Source: Flavobacterium sp. NG2
GTDB lineage: Bacteria; Bacteroidota; Bacteroidia; Flavobacteriales; Flavobacteriaceae
Assembly (NCBI RefSeq): GCF_034119845.1
Contig: NZ_CP139420.1
Coordinates: forward strand, 1,962,001-2,026,000
DNA length: 64,000 nt
Direction: 5' to 3'
Both the position numbers and the translations under genes were made by a program. The notes under the pieces were generated by a model, which worked only from the letters and a program-made list of their open reading frames with translations, was not told the origin of the DNA and made no database searches. Positions 9,386-18,536 of the stretch are shown piece after piece. Position 1 is the stretch's first letter; each line of letters opens with the position of its first letter.

Positions 9386-9416
9386 AAGGGCACTCCAACT
9401 TAATGTGAGTACCCTT
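9386..9416 (-). terminator. Probable terminator after the glycan-binding lipoprotein gene
   Basis: Imperfect inverted repeat: AAGGG-C-ACTC paired with GAGT-A-CCCTT. On the minus strand it is followed by T residues (A-run 9381-9387 on plus). It lies between the end of the 9438-11015 gene and the GH86 remnant, so it may reduce expression of the distal part of the operon. Confidence 0.6.
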
Positions 9417-9437
9417 CAAACTAACTCAGAACAAAAA

Positions 9438-11015
9438 CTAAGGTCTTAGTACTGCTTCAGTAACAGTAATATCATCTAGATAGAATTTCATTGATTGGGT
9501 ATTCCCTTGGTTATTTCCTCTTATGGAGAACGTACTAGCACCAGTAGCTCCTGCCTTGATTAGAACAGAGCTGTAAACCCATTTATCAACAGAAAACGAG
9601 GAATTAAAATTGAATATTGTTAATTCTTTAAATCCTGGGTCTAAATAAAAGTTTAGATTAGGAGTAGTTGTTTTATCTCCTAAACTTTCTACATACACCC
9701 AAGCTCCAACAACATAAGTTTTATCTTGAACTAAATTAAAACTAACATTTGCTCCATTTTTTTTATGGCCAACAATCATACCTCCGTTAGGTTCCATTAC
9801 AATATAGGCACTTTTAGTTCCTGTATGTGATTTGGTACCAGAAATATTTAAAGTATATTTAGCCCATACACCTCCCCAGCCTAGGTAGACCCAATTGTCA
9901 TTGGTAGATGTTTCAAAACTATAATCATAGGTGGAAGGTGCTTTTGCTAGAAGATTTTCACCTACAAAACTAGCTTGTACATTTGCAAACGAATTGGCTG
10001 AAATTCCATCAGCTGTGGTCATTGAACCTTTTGTGTAAGAAATTTTCACCGTATCATCATTATATAAATTTTGTCCAACAGGAAATTTAATAATCACAAT
10101 ATTCCCTTCAACAGGATCAACAGAAACGGATGAAATGGAGTAAGAAGGAACGGACTTAGTAGGATGTGTAACACTAACTGCAAAATCTGAAGTTTTCAAA
10201 CTTGATTGATCCATTTCTCTACTAAAGTTCAATCTAATAGTATTATTAATTACTTGTGTCCCATCTAAAGTAACAGGGTCAGTAGAAGGGATGACTTTAA
10301 TTAAGTCTGTAAATTCAGTAGTTCCAGAACCTGCTGGTCTAGCAGTTGAGCCATTAATACTGAAACCATACGTACCTAGTTTTTTATATTTTACATCCAA
10401 AGTCTTAGATGTTTCAGCTGAAGTCTCTGGTGTTCCACCAGGAATAGTCCAAAGAAACTTTTCAGGAGCGCCTTCCGTGGTTAAAGTATATCGGATTGTT
10501 CTACTTGCTTCTATTTGATTTTGTGCACCATTAGCCATATTTAAAGCTGCTCCCAAAGTTCCGTCAGGATTCAAATAGTTAGCCGTAACAGTTACTTTAA
10601 TTTGAGGTAAAACAGTAATTACTACTGTTGTATCGAGTACTTTTCCTATTTTATTAGTGTATTTTACGTCGTATGCCTCGTCTTTAAATTCTTGGTGTAA
10701 TTTAACATCATGAACTCCTACAACATTAAAAATTGCTTTTACATTGGCTGTGGTAGCTGTAACATCGTTATCAGAATCTACGATATCAGCAACACCTTCT
10801 GGAAATGTCCATAATCTTGATTGTACACCAGATGATAGATCACCAAGAGTTATACTAGTACCCACTCTTATCGTGTTAGCAAAATTCATTTGTGAAGTTG
10901 CAATTACACGACTGTTAGCTTCATTTAAATTGATTGCATCGTATATGTCATTACAGGAATGTAATCCAAATGTAGCAATACAAAGAGCTATAATTATTTT
11001 AATTTTTGTTTTCAT
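9438..11015 (-). CDS. Putative surface glycan-binding lipoprotein (SusE/F-position)
   Basis: 525 aa lipoprotein (lipobox FGLHSC, Cys21). Its position after susC and susD is typical of a surface glycan-binding protein. Visible layout: two PKD-like beta-sandwich domains (about residues 35-135 and 140-245), a Big/SwmB-like domain (about 245-350, with the IRLNFSREMDQSSL pattern), and a C-terminal jelly roll (about 355-525) with YDYSFET at its start and MKFYLDDITVTE at its end. The last domain resembles CBM4/CBM22-like modules and is the best candidate for holding the galactan chain. No catalytic motif is seen. The function is inferred from architecture and context; the family is not one I can name. 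Confidence 0.72.
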   Translation of the reverse strand: MKTKIKIIIALCIATFGLHSCNDIYDAINLNEANSRVIATSQMNFANTIRVGTSITLGDLSSGVQSRLWTFPEGVADIVDSDNDVTATTANVKAIFNVVGVHDVKLHQEFKDEAYDVKYTNKIGKVLDTTVVITVLPQIKVTVTANYLNPDGTLGAALNMANGAQNQIEASRTIRYTLTTEGAPEKFLWTIPGGTPETSAETSKTLDVKYKKLGTYGFSINGSTARPAGSGTTEFTDLIKVIPSTDPVTLDGTQVINNTIRLNFSREMDQSSLKTSDFAVSVTHPTKSVPSYSISSVSVDPVEGNIVIIKFPVGQNLYNDDTVKISYTKGSMTTADGISANSFANVQASFVGENLLAKAPSTYDYSFETSTNDNWVYLGWGGVWAKYTLNISGTKSHTGTKSAYIVMEPNGGMIVGHKKNGANVSFNLVQDKTYVVGAWVYVESLGDKTTTPNLNFYLDPGFKELTIFNFNSSFSVDKWVYSSVLIKAGATGASTFSIRGNNQGNTQSMKFYLDDITVTEAVLRP

Positions 11016-11122
11016 AACTTGATATTTTTTATTTTTTCAATGGAATGATGTTTTTACTTAAAGAATAGGTTCATTTAAATAGGGAAACATCATTCTCTAG
11101 AAATTAATATTTTGAAATAAGA

Positions 11123-12850
11123 TTATAAACCTTTATTACTTTGTAATTCAGCAGCTGGAATTGGGAAATAGTCATGTACTGCAGAACTATAATTTTGAAT
11201 CCCTAATAATGCTAATAAATTTACTGAACCTTCTATATATATAGGTGCTTTATTAAGTATTGTGGCTAAATTGTTTTTTTTCCAATTGAGATCAGAATCC
11301 AAAGTTGTAAAAACATCTTTTACAAGTCCCCAGCGTACTAAATCATTCCATCTAAATCCTTCAAAACACAATTCTAATGGTCTTTCTACCATTTGGATAT
11401 GAGTCAATATGTTTTGTTTGGTAGGAGCTACCATCGGCTGAGTTGTATACCTTTGTTTGCTAATATGTAGCTGAGGGAAGGTATTACTATTAGCGGCTAA
11501 ATATTGTGTCAATGTTTTTACTCCAGCACGAGCTCGAACTAAATCAATATACTTGATAGCTTCATTGACATCTGATGTAGCATTTAATACTGCTTCCGCA
11601 TACATCAAATAAACATCTGCTAAGCGAATGTGTCTGAAATTAATTCCACTTCGATTCAATGGAATTTCGGAAGTTCCTTGATACCAATTTGTCCCTTTTT
11701 TCACCAATGCAGTTAATCCTAAACCTCTATAAGCATGAACTTTAGTGTCTGAGTTTGTAACGCCGAAATAAGTTCCTTCAAAATTCTTAGGACAAATTGA
11801 AGCGGTCAATCTTCTAGATTGCACATTAGTTGTATTGATTGGGTTTGAGGTGTCAATCTCGTCATTAGTAAATAATTCATGTAAGTAATAGTTTGCTACT
11901 ACAGTATTAAACCCACCGTAACTAATAGAGGCATATTGACCCCCAATTGCGTTCGCTTCGGCTCCCGAAGCAAAAGGAGTGTCATCAACATTAGCTCCAT
12001 TAGCTCCAGGATTAGCTGTCGAGCTATAGGCAACTTCTAAAATGGATTCAGAATTAAATTCATTTTGATCTGTGAAGTTATCTAAAATATTTGGAGTTAA
12101 TGAATAAATTTTAGAATCAATCACTTCTTTAAATTCCGCTGCTGCAGGTGCCCATTTCTTATCATACAAATAAACTTTACCTAGCAATGAAGTGGCACTT
12201 CCCCATGTTACTCTACCCACATTAAGTCCAGTCCATCTTGTTGGTAGGTTTTCTTTAGCATAAGTTAAATCGGGAATAATAACCTGATCATTTACTTCTT
12301 GAATGGTGCTGGTAGGTTTATCTAAATCAGTTGTAGAAACTTCAGTTCTTATGACTGCTTTTCCATAAGTATGCACTAATTTGAAGTAAAAAAAGGCTCT
12401 CAAAAAACGTGCTTGTGCTAATATAGATTCTTTTTCTTTTGGAGCAAAAGTAGATGCGTCCACTTTATTAATTTGATTAATCACTTGATTAGCTCTAAAA
12501 ATTCCAATATACAATTGGTTCCATTTATTAACTACTTGAGGTGAATTGTCAGTGTAGGTTAATTGTCTGTATGCCAAAGGAGAAAAAAAAGTGTAAGTAT
12601 CTCCAATATCTGCTTTCAATTCTTCCTCATGAATACCTACACCACTAATAGCTTGAAATTGCATAGCAGCATATACTGTTGTTAAGGCACTATTGAATTG
12701 TGAAGGTGACTTCCAAAAAGTAGCCTCCGTTACTGAGTTAGGATTGTCAATCGATAGAAAATCTTTCTCATCACAACTAGAGAGAGAAAGTAAAGAGCAT
12801 GCCATAAATGTAATGGACAAAGCTTTTGTTTTTATATTAAATTGTTTCAT
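11123..12850 (-). CDS. SusD-like outer-membrane nutrient-binding lipoprotein (PUL copy 1)
   Basis: 575 aa with lipobox SLSSC and the typical SusD start DEKDFLSIDNPNSVTEATFW. TPR-like helices (LAQARFLRAFFYFKLVHTYG) and the C-terminal ERPLELCFEGFRWNDLVRWG motif are diagnostic of the SusD/RagB family. The protein caps the partner SusC barrel and binds incoming oligosaccharide at the cell surface. It lies 20 bases downstream of susC and is presumably co-transcribed. Its sequence differs clearly from the second SusD (36050-37522), so the two pairs probably bind different fragments of the polymer. Confidence 0.93.
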   Translation of the reverse strand: MKQFNIKTKALSITFMACSLLSLSSCDEKDFLSIDNPNSVTEATFWKSPSQFNSALTTVYAAMQFQAISGVGIHEEELKADIGDTYTFFSPLAYRQLTYTDNSPQVVNKWNQLYIGIFRANQVINQINKVDASTFAPKEKESILAQARFLRAFFYFKLVHTYGKAVIRTEVSTTDLDKPTSTIQEVNDQVIIPDLTYAKENLPTRWTGLNVGRVTWGSATSLLGKVYLYDKKWAPAAAEFKEVIDSKIYSLTPNILDNFTDQNEFNSESILEVAYSSTANPGANGANVDDTPFASGAEANAIGGQYASISYGGFNTVVANYYLHELFTNDEIDTSNPINTTNVQSRRLTASICPKNFEGTYFGVTNSDTKVHAYRGLGLTALVKKGTNWYQGTSEIPLNRSGINFRHIRLADVYLMYAEAVLNATSDVNEAIKYIDLVRARAGVKTLTQYLAANSNTFPQLHISKQRYTTQPMVAPTKQNILTHIQMVERPLELCFEGFRWNDLVRWGLVKDVFTTLDSDLNWKKNNLATILNKAPIYIEGSVNLLALLGIQNYSSAVHDYFPIPAAELQSNKGL

Positions 12851-12870
12851 TGTTTTTTACTTTTGGGTTA

Positions 12871-15800
12871 TTAAAATTTAACTTGGGCACCTAGAACAAA
12901 TCTTCTTGCTACTGGATAGTTTCCACTATCTACCCCTCTAGTACTTATTCCATTTCCTCCAACTTCTGGGTCATAACCGGTATATTTAGTAAAGGTAAAT
13001 GGATTAAACCCTGTCAAATATAATCTTAGTTTACCAATGCCATATTTATCAAGAATTTCCTTTGGCAATGAATACCCTAAAGTTATATTACGTAATCTAA
13101 AGTAAGTCCCATCTTCTAACCAATAATCAGATCTTGCTCTTACACTTTCACTTAATGAACTTTTTCTAAAACTTGGAATATCTGATGTAGGATTTTGAGG
13201 AGACCATTGACTAAACTGGTCTAAATGTCTTCCTTGTGCATAGGCAAAGAAGCGTGCTCCATTAAATAACTCTGCTCCATATGTCAAGTACGATTGTACA
13301 GACAAATCCCAGTTTTTATATTTCAAATCAACATTTAGTCCTGCTTCAAAATCAGGTTGACCAGAGCCTGAATATACACGGTCATTCTCGTCTATCTTTC
13401 CATTGCCATCAATATCGTCATACATGATGTCCCCTTTTTGAGCGTTTACGCTTGGAACTTTTGCTTTATATGCGGCTAATTGTTCATCTGTCTTGATAAC
13501 ACCTAAGTTATTCAATAAAAAGAACGAACCTGCCTCGTGTCCTACAGCAAAAAAGGTTGTTTGATCAATAGCATTACCCAAAGACAAAGTAGGACGACCA
13601 TTAGGATATCCTCTTTGAATACCGTTTAAATCAACTATTTCATTCACGTTTTTTGTAAACGTAGCCGAAATATCATATTTCAATCCATTTTTAAATTGGT
13701 TTCTATATGCAGAGGCAATTTCAATACCTTTATTTGTCATTTTTCCAGCGTTTACATAAATAGGATTATAGGTAGTCTCTGCATTAGGCTGAGTAGTACC
13801 AGCTGATGGAGGTGTTTGGTATGGCAAAAGCATGTCTTGTTTATCATTGCTATACACATCAGCGTTCAGTGTAAACTTATTATTAAACATCGCTAAATCG
13901 ATACCGATGTTTTTAGAAATACTTGTTTCCCATTTCAAGTCAGGATTAGCGTAGCGTCTTTGAATCAATCCAGAAGTAATTACTTCACTAGGTCCAAATA
14001 AATAATTTACACCCGTTTCTAATTGGGTTGAAGCAGAATAAGGAGGGATGTCTTGATTTCCAATCTGTGCATAACTAGCTCTTAATTTTAAACTTTTAAC
14101 AGCATTGTTTAAGCTTGAATTTTTAAAGAACTTTTCTTCAGTAATATTCCATCCGGCAGAAACTGAAGGGAAATTAGCATAGCGATTATTTACAAATTTT
14201 GAAGATCCGTCTCTACGAATACTGGCCGAGAACAAATAACGTTCGTCATAATTGTATTGAAATCTTCCTAACAATCCTGCCAAAGTGTACTCATTAACAA
14301 AGCTAGAGGGTGCTTTTGCTTCTTGTCCTTGGCCTATTTCTTGCGTGTCATTAGTAGGGAAACCAATGGCTCCAATTGAAAATTGTTTAGCATAAAATTC
14401 TTCATAAGAAGATACTGCAGTGGTGGTGAATTTATGTTTACCTAATTTTAAATTGTAATTTAACATATTCTCAATTACATTTCTTTCAGAGAAATTATAA
14501 TCTTCTTGCAATTGGGCTTGTACAGTAGAAGCTGTTGCATTTAGTGATCCATCTAAACCATAGATTAAATAAGTTGGGATAAAAAACTTACGTTTGTAGT
14601 CGTATTTATTCTTACTTAAACTAATTTTATAGCTTAATCCTTTAAGAATTTCATATTCTAAATTCAAAGCAATGTTAGTCGTTGCAGTTTTTCTATCATC
14701 CGTGTTTTGTAGTTGTTTTGCTAAATAGCCAAAATATATGGTGTTGTCTACTGGAATGTTAACTTCATTTGCACCGCTAATATCTAAGTCTCCTAAAGGA
14801 ATTTGCCATGGTTTTTGACCAATACTATATTCATATAACCCCCAAGGTTCTTGGGTGCGATTTTCATCAGACAAACCAATAGTGGCAAAAGCTTTGAATT
14901 TGCCTTTAGTAAATTGTGCTGTTAGTCTTGAACTCAATCGATCAAAACCTGAATTTATTAAGACACCATCTTGATTGTAATAGCTAGTATTAAAATTTAA
15001 AGACAAATCTTTTGTTCCTCCAGAAATCCCCAAATTATAATTTCTAATAATTGCGTTATTGTTTTGTACATCTTTAACATAATTACTGTCATAGTTTAGC
15101 AATTCAGGTGTAGTAATAAAATACCCTGGTAGATTTCCTGAATTAAGTACAGGCTCAATTGAAAAATCAGCAAACAATTGTTGTTGGGTATTCATCAAAG
15201 GTGTACCTGAAGTAATATTCTGAATCCCAGTGTAGGTTGCTAGGTCAACGGCTATATTGCCTTGTTTTCCTCTTTTTGTAGTAATCAATATTACCCCATT
15301 AGATGCTCTTACTCCATATATTGCCGCAGCAGCTCCATCTTTTAAAATGTCCATCGTTTCTACTTGATCAGGAGCGATGTTTGGATTAGATTCATAAGGA
15401 ACTCCATCCACAACATATAAAGGTTCTAGTTTTCCTAATAAAGAACCCACTCCACGAATTTGTACGTTGGCAGATTCTCCAGGTCGTCCACTTGCTGCTT
15501 GAACATTTACACCAGCTACACGACCTTGTATGGCTTCACTGATATCAGAAACAGGAGCACGATCAATAATATCTGACTTAACTTGAACAACAGCTCCAGT
15601 TACTTCTTTTACCTTCTGTTTTCCATAACCCACATTTACTACAACTTCATCAAGTACTTTAGCGTCAGTAATCATCTTGATGTTAATTTGAGATGCAGTC
15701 CCTACAGTTTTCTTTTGGGTTTTAAAACCAATGAAAGAAAAACTTAATACATCTGTTTCTTTAGCAACGATAGTATATTTCCCGTCAATATCAGAAACCA

Positions 15801-15966
15801 CACCAGTGGAACTACCTGTTATTAAAACGGTAACTCCAGGTAACGGAAATCCAGTGTCATCCTTTATTTGTCCAGTTATTCTTTTTTGTGCATTCATGAC
15901 ACAAAAACTTAAGAGAAAAAACATTATTGGAAATGTCTTTTTCCAAAATCCATCCTTTTTTTTCAT
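12871..15966 (-). CDS. SusC-like TonB-dependent receptor (PUL copy 1)
   Basis: 1031 aa. A signal sequence is followed by a carboxypeptidase-regulatory-like domain (about residues 28-105, DDTGFPLPGVTVLITGSSTG), a TonB box/plug (VVVNVGYGKQKVKEVTGAV, then RIRGVGSL-type strands) and a 22-strand barrel ending in RFVLGAQVKF. It imports galactan oligosaccharides across the outer membrane with the SusD encoded next. It lacks the STN domain present in the second SusC (32683), so it should not signal through a FecR anti-sigma factor. Instead, a TPR/LuxR-type regulator is encoded just upstream, and two TGTCTAGT sites lie 149-217 bases before its start. First gene of a minus-strand operon extending to 6368. 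Confidence 0.94.
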   Translation of the reverse strand: MKKKDGFWKKTFPIMFFLLSFCVMNAQKRITGQIKDDTGFPLPGVTVLITGSSTGVVSDIDGKYTIVAKETDVLSFSFIGFKTQKKTVGTASQINIKMITDAKVLDEVVVNVGYGKQKVKEVTGAVVQVKSDIIDRAPVSDISEAIQGRVAGVNVQAASGRPGESANVQIRGVGSLLGKLEPLYVVDGVPYESNPNIAPDQVETMDILKDGAAAAIYGVRASNGVILITTKRGKQGNIAVDLATYTGIQNITSGTPLMNTQQQLFADFSIEPVLNSGNLPGYFITTPELLNYDSNYVKDVQNNNAIIRNYNLGISGGTKDLSLNFNTSYYNQDGVLINSGFDRLSSRLTAQFTKGKFKAFATIGLSDENRTQEPWGLYEYSIGQKPWQIPLGDLDISGANEVNIPVDNTIYFGYLAKQLQNTDDRKTATTNIALNLEYEILKGLSYKISLSKNKYDYKRKFFIPTYLIYGLDGSLNATASTVQAQLQEDYNFSERNVIENMLNYNLKLGKHKFTTTAVSSYEEFYAKQFSIGAIGFPTNDTQEIGQGQEAKAPSSFVNEYTLAGLLGRFQYNYDERYLFSASIRRDGSSKFVNNRYANFPSVSAGWNITEEKFFKNSSLNNAVKSLKLRASYAQIGNQDIPPYSASTQLETGVNYLFGPSEVITSGLIQRRYANPDLKWETSISKNIGIDLAMFNNKFTLNADVYSNDKQDMLLPYQTPPSAGTTQPNAETTYNPIYVNAGKMTNKGIEIASAYRNQFKNGLKYDISATFTKNVNEIVDLNGIQRGYPNGRPTLSLGNAIDQTTFFAVGHEAGSFFLLNNLGVIKTDEQLAAYKAKVPSVNAQKGDIMYDDIDGNGKIDENDRVYSGSGQPDFEAGLNVDLKYKNWDLSVQSYLTYGAELFNGARFFAYAQGRHLDQFSQWSPQNPTSDIPSFRKSSLSESVRARSDYWLEDGTYFRLRNITLGYSLPKEILDKYGIGKLRLYLTGFNPFTFTKYTGYDPEVGGNGISTRGVDSGNYPVARRFVLGAQVKF

Positions 15967-16114
15967 AAAACAATTTTGAATTAGTTGATTAATTTGATTT
16001 TAGTTTGTTATTAAATATGCATTATATTATCTGTATTTTTACATATAACGAAATTATAACAGTGCTAAATTACAAAATCACCACCATTTGGGGTAAAATA
16101 CTAACTCGATTAAA

Positions 16115-16183
16115 ACTAGACAAACTGCTTTTTTTTTAAGTCTTACTCCTTTTATTTATAGGATATGAGGCGAAAACTAGACA
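16115..16183 (-). promoter_or_regulatory. Pair of TGTCTAGT sites upstream of susC copy 1
   Basis: In the direction of susC transcription the octamer TGTCTAGT occurs at 16122-16115 and 16183-16176, 61 bases apart. Both are followed by TTT and preceded by AGTT within two bases. The same octamer occurs as a pair in the promoter region of the GH2-GH117 operon (18161, 18214). The regulator gene 16377-18062 lies between the two pairs, so its product is the obvious candidate to bind. No clear TAnnTTTG element was found in this 410-base intergenic stretch, whose other content is the terminator at 16317-16347. Confidence 0.55.
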
Positions 16184-16316
16184 CAACTATCTACTGAATA
16201 ATAATAAATGGTATTGTTAGAATCTAAAACCATGAAACAAATACAATATCATATTTGCTAGATTAAATTTTATTAAGTTTTTTAAAAATGAAAATGGTGT
16301 TTTTGTAAACAAAAAA

Positions 16317-16347
16317 AAACATCGGTTGTAATTTTAACCGATGTTTT
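16317..16347 (-). terminator. Terminator of the TPR/LuxR regulator gene
   Basis: A perfect stem (AAAACATCGGTT with AACCGATGTTTT) has a 7-base loop. On the minus strand it is followed by a T run (A-run 16311-16319 on plus). It is 30 bases past the stop codon of the regulator at 16377. Confidence 0.85.
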
Positions 16348-16376
16348 GTGTTATTATAAAAAAAAACGTACTTGAA

Positions 16377-18062
16377 TTAAATGTTTTCAATAAACTCATT
16401 CAAATTGTCATTTCGCTCTAATTTGAATTTTTTGCGAAGTCGGTATCTGGAAGTATGGACACTTTCAAAAGAAATGCCTAATAGAGAGGCCATATCCTTA
16501 CTTGAAAAATTCAACTTAATCAAGGCACAGATCTTTAAGTCTGTTTGACCTAAGTCCGGATATTTTTCTTTTAGGTTGGTGTAAAAGCTTTGGTTAACCG
16601 CTGTAAATCGAGCTTCAAATTCTTTCCAGTTACTGCTAGGGGTGCCTTGGATGGTTTTGAGCATCTTATTAATAGTTCGCACATCAACATTTTCTTTGTT
16701 GTCGGTTAAATTAACCTTTAATCGTTCTATAAATTCGTCTTTTTCGATTAATTGTAATGCAGAAGAAGTAAGTTCTTTATTTTTTAGTTCTAAGATTTCT
16801 TTACTTTTTTGGAGTTCCATTTCTTGCTTTTCAGCCAAAGCTTGTTTTTCGGACTGATGCTTTCTTCTTATATTTTTAATTAACAATCTTCCGTATAATA
16901 GTAAAGAAATAACAATCAAAGAATACAGTATGGTTTTTAAATAAGCGATACTTTCTTCATGTTCTAGTTCTTTAATTCGTTGGAGTCGAATGATTTCTTT
17001 TTCTTTTTCTTTTTGCATGCGGTATTTATCATTAATTTCAAAAAGATGTTGACTGTTTTTACTATTCTTTCCAAAAACTTGGGCGTTAAATACCATAGCT
17101 TGATTAGAATGTAAATACGCATTTTTGTAATTTCCCGTAGCAGCATAAATTTTGGCTAATATTTCATGAGTCATCAATCGATAATTGGAATGGCTTTTGT
17201 ATTTTTTAGAAAAAGTAAGTGATTTTTCAAAATATAGGATGCTTTGAGATAAGTCTCCTTTCATTCGATATACATCACCTATAAGATAATTGATAATGAT
17301 TAAATAGGAAGGGTCTCTTATTTCAAAATAATCATTTGCATCTTTCAATTTTGAGAATGCCAAATCGTATTTTTTGTCTACTGCGTCGAGGTAGGCAGCT
17401 TCAGCTTCAATATAACGACTTTTTTTTCCGCTATTTATTTTATTATGAGCTATGTAGCAGCTGTCTAAATAGGTTTTTGCTTTTTCATAATTTCCATTAA
17501 CCCGATAAAGATTTAAGATTGAGAAATAATCTTGCGATAGATATTCGTAATTTCTTACTTTATTTCCGTTAATATTACGTTTAGTTATCTCTAATGAATT
17601 ATTAAAATAGCGTAAAGCTTCTTCTTCTCGGTCATAATAGCTGTATAGCCAACCCAATGCTTGATAAATTCTAGCTTTGGAAGCATCGTCCTTTGATTTA
17701 TCGGCTAACAATAAGGCTCTCCAATAACCATCATACGATTTACCATAATCCACGATATGAGCATATAAAAAAGACAAAGCCATTATGTTGTTGATGATGT
17801 TAACAGTGTCTTTTTCTGTTTCATAAAGCGCAATACTTTTTTTGTAATAAGAGATAGAGCTATCAGGGTTGATGTATTTTAATTGTTCTGCTTTTTCTAA
17901 ATAAGGATTAGTTTTAAAATCGTATTGAGAATAAGAACAAATGGAAAATAAAGCAAAATATAAAAACAAAAGATTAGTAAAAGATATTTTCTTTTTAGAA
18001 TAAGAACAAGCTTTTTTAAAGTAATTGTTTTTAAGGATTTTAGAAAAAGATATTTTATTCAT
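16377..18062 (-). CDS. Membrane-anchored TPR / LuxR-type HTH regulator
   Basis: 561 aa. An N-terminal signal/hydrophobic segment (about 28-45) precedes several TPR-like helix pairs (about 50-340: YQALGWLYSYYDREEEALRY, GDVYRMKGDLSQSILYFEKS). A single membrane span follows (about 376-398), then a charged coiled coil (400-450). The C-terminal HTH at about 499-545 (LGQTDLKICALIKLNFSSKDMASLLGIS and on) belongs to the LuxR/GerE type. This architecture is known in Bacteroidota, where the periplasmic TPR part is thought to sense a signal and the cytoplasmic HTH binds DNA. Here it sits between a susCD operon and a GH2-GH117 operon transcribed away from it, with identical octamers in both flanks, so a local regulatory role is likely. 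The ligand is unknown. Confidence 0.85.
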   Translation of the reverse strand: MNKISFSKILKNNYFKKACSYSKKKISFTNLLFLYFALFSICSYSQYDFKTNPYLEKAEQLKYINPDSSISYYKKSIALYETEKDTVNIINNIMALSFLYAHIVDYGKSYDGYWRALLLADKSKDDASKARIYQALGWLYSYYDREEEALRYFNNSLEITKRNINGNKVRNYEYLSQDYFSILNLYRVNGNYEKAKTYLDSCYIAHNKINSGKKSRYIEAEAAYLDAVDKKYDLAFSKLKDANDYFEIRDPSYLIIINYLIGDVYRMKGDLSQSILYFEKSLTFSKKYKSHSNYRLMTHEILAKIYAATGNYKNAYLHSNQAMVFNAQVFGKNSKNSQHLFEINDKYRMQKEKEKEIIRLQRIKELEHEESIAYLKTILYSLIVISLLLYGRLLIKNIRRKHQSEKQALAEKQEMELQKSKEILELKNKELTSSALQLIEKDEFIERLKVNLTDNKENVDVRTINKMLKTIQGTPSSNWKEFEARFTAVNQSFYTNLKEKYPDLGQTDLKICALIKLNFSSKDMASLLGISFESVHTSRYRLRKKFKLERNDNLNEFIENI

Positions 18063-18160
18063 TTTTGGTTGGTTGTTTTGGTAGTTTGTTTTGGTAAAAA
18101 TACTTTAAAATTTAAACTCAACTTTGAAGTAATTAAAATTAGTGAGTCTAATGTAGTTAA

Positions 18161-18221
18161 TGTCTAGTTAAAATAATAACACATATGGTCAAAAAATGCA
18201 TTTGTTCAGTTCTTGTCTAGT
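18161..18221 (+). promoter_or_regulatory. Pair of TGTCTAGT sites between the regulator and the GH2 operon
   Basis: TGTCTAGT occurs at 18161-18168 and 18214-18221, 53 bases apart, each preceded by AGTT within two bases (AGTTAA, AGTTCT). Orientation relative to the GH2 gene (start 18537) matches that of the susC sites relative to susC. The sites are also 99-159 bases upstream of the regulator's own start on the other strand, so autoregulation is possible. The remaining 315 bases to the GH2 start are very AT-rich. I see no exact TAnnTTTG element in them; the nearest match is TAACTTTTG at about 18309. Confidence 0.55.
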
Positions 18222-18536
18222 CGCAAATAATTACGATATCCTATAATAGTAAGATATTTGCTTAGATGATAATTATGAATTTTTAAAGTAAATATTATTA
18301 AGAATCAATAACTTTTGTTAGGTAAAAATTAGATATTGATAATTTATTCCTTCATCAGTAAAATAATAATCTGACCATCGCCTTAATAGTTACAACAATA
18401 ATTCAAATTTAAGAAAATATAAAATTAGGATAAGAGGCGATTATCTATTAAATATGATATTAAGATAAAATCAGTCCTTTTTTAGTTTTTCTAAGTATGA
18501 AAAATTAAAAAGCTATATATACAAAATCATAAAAAC

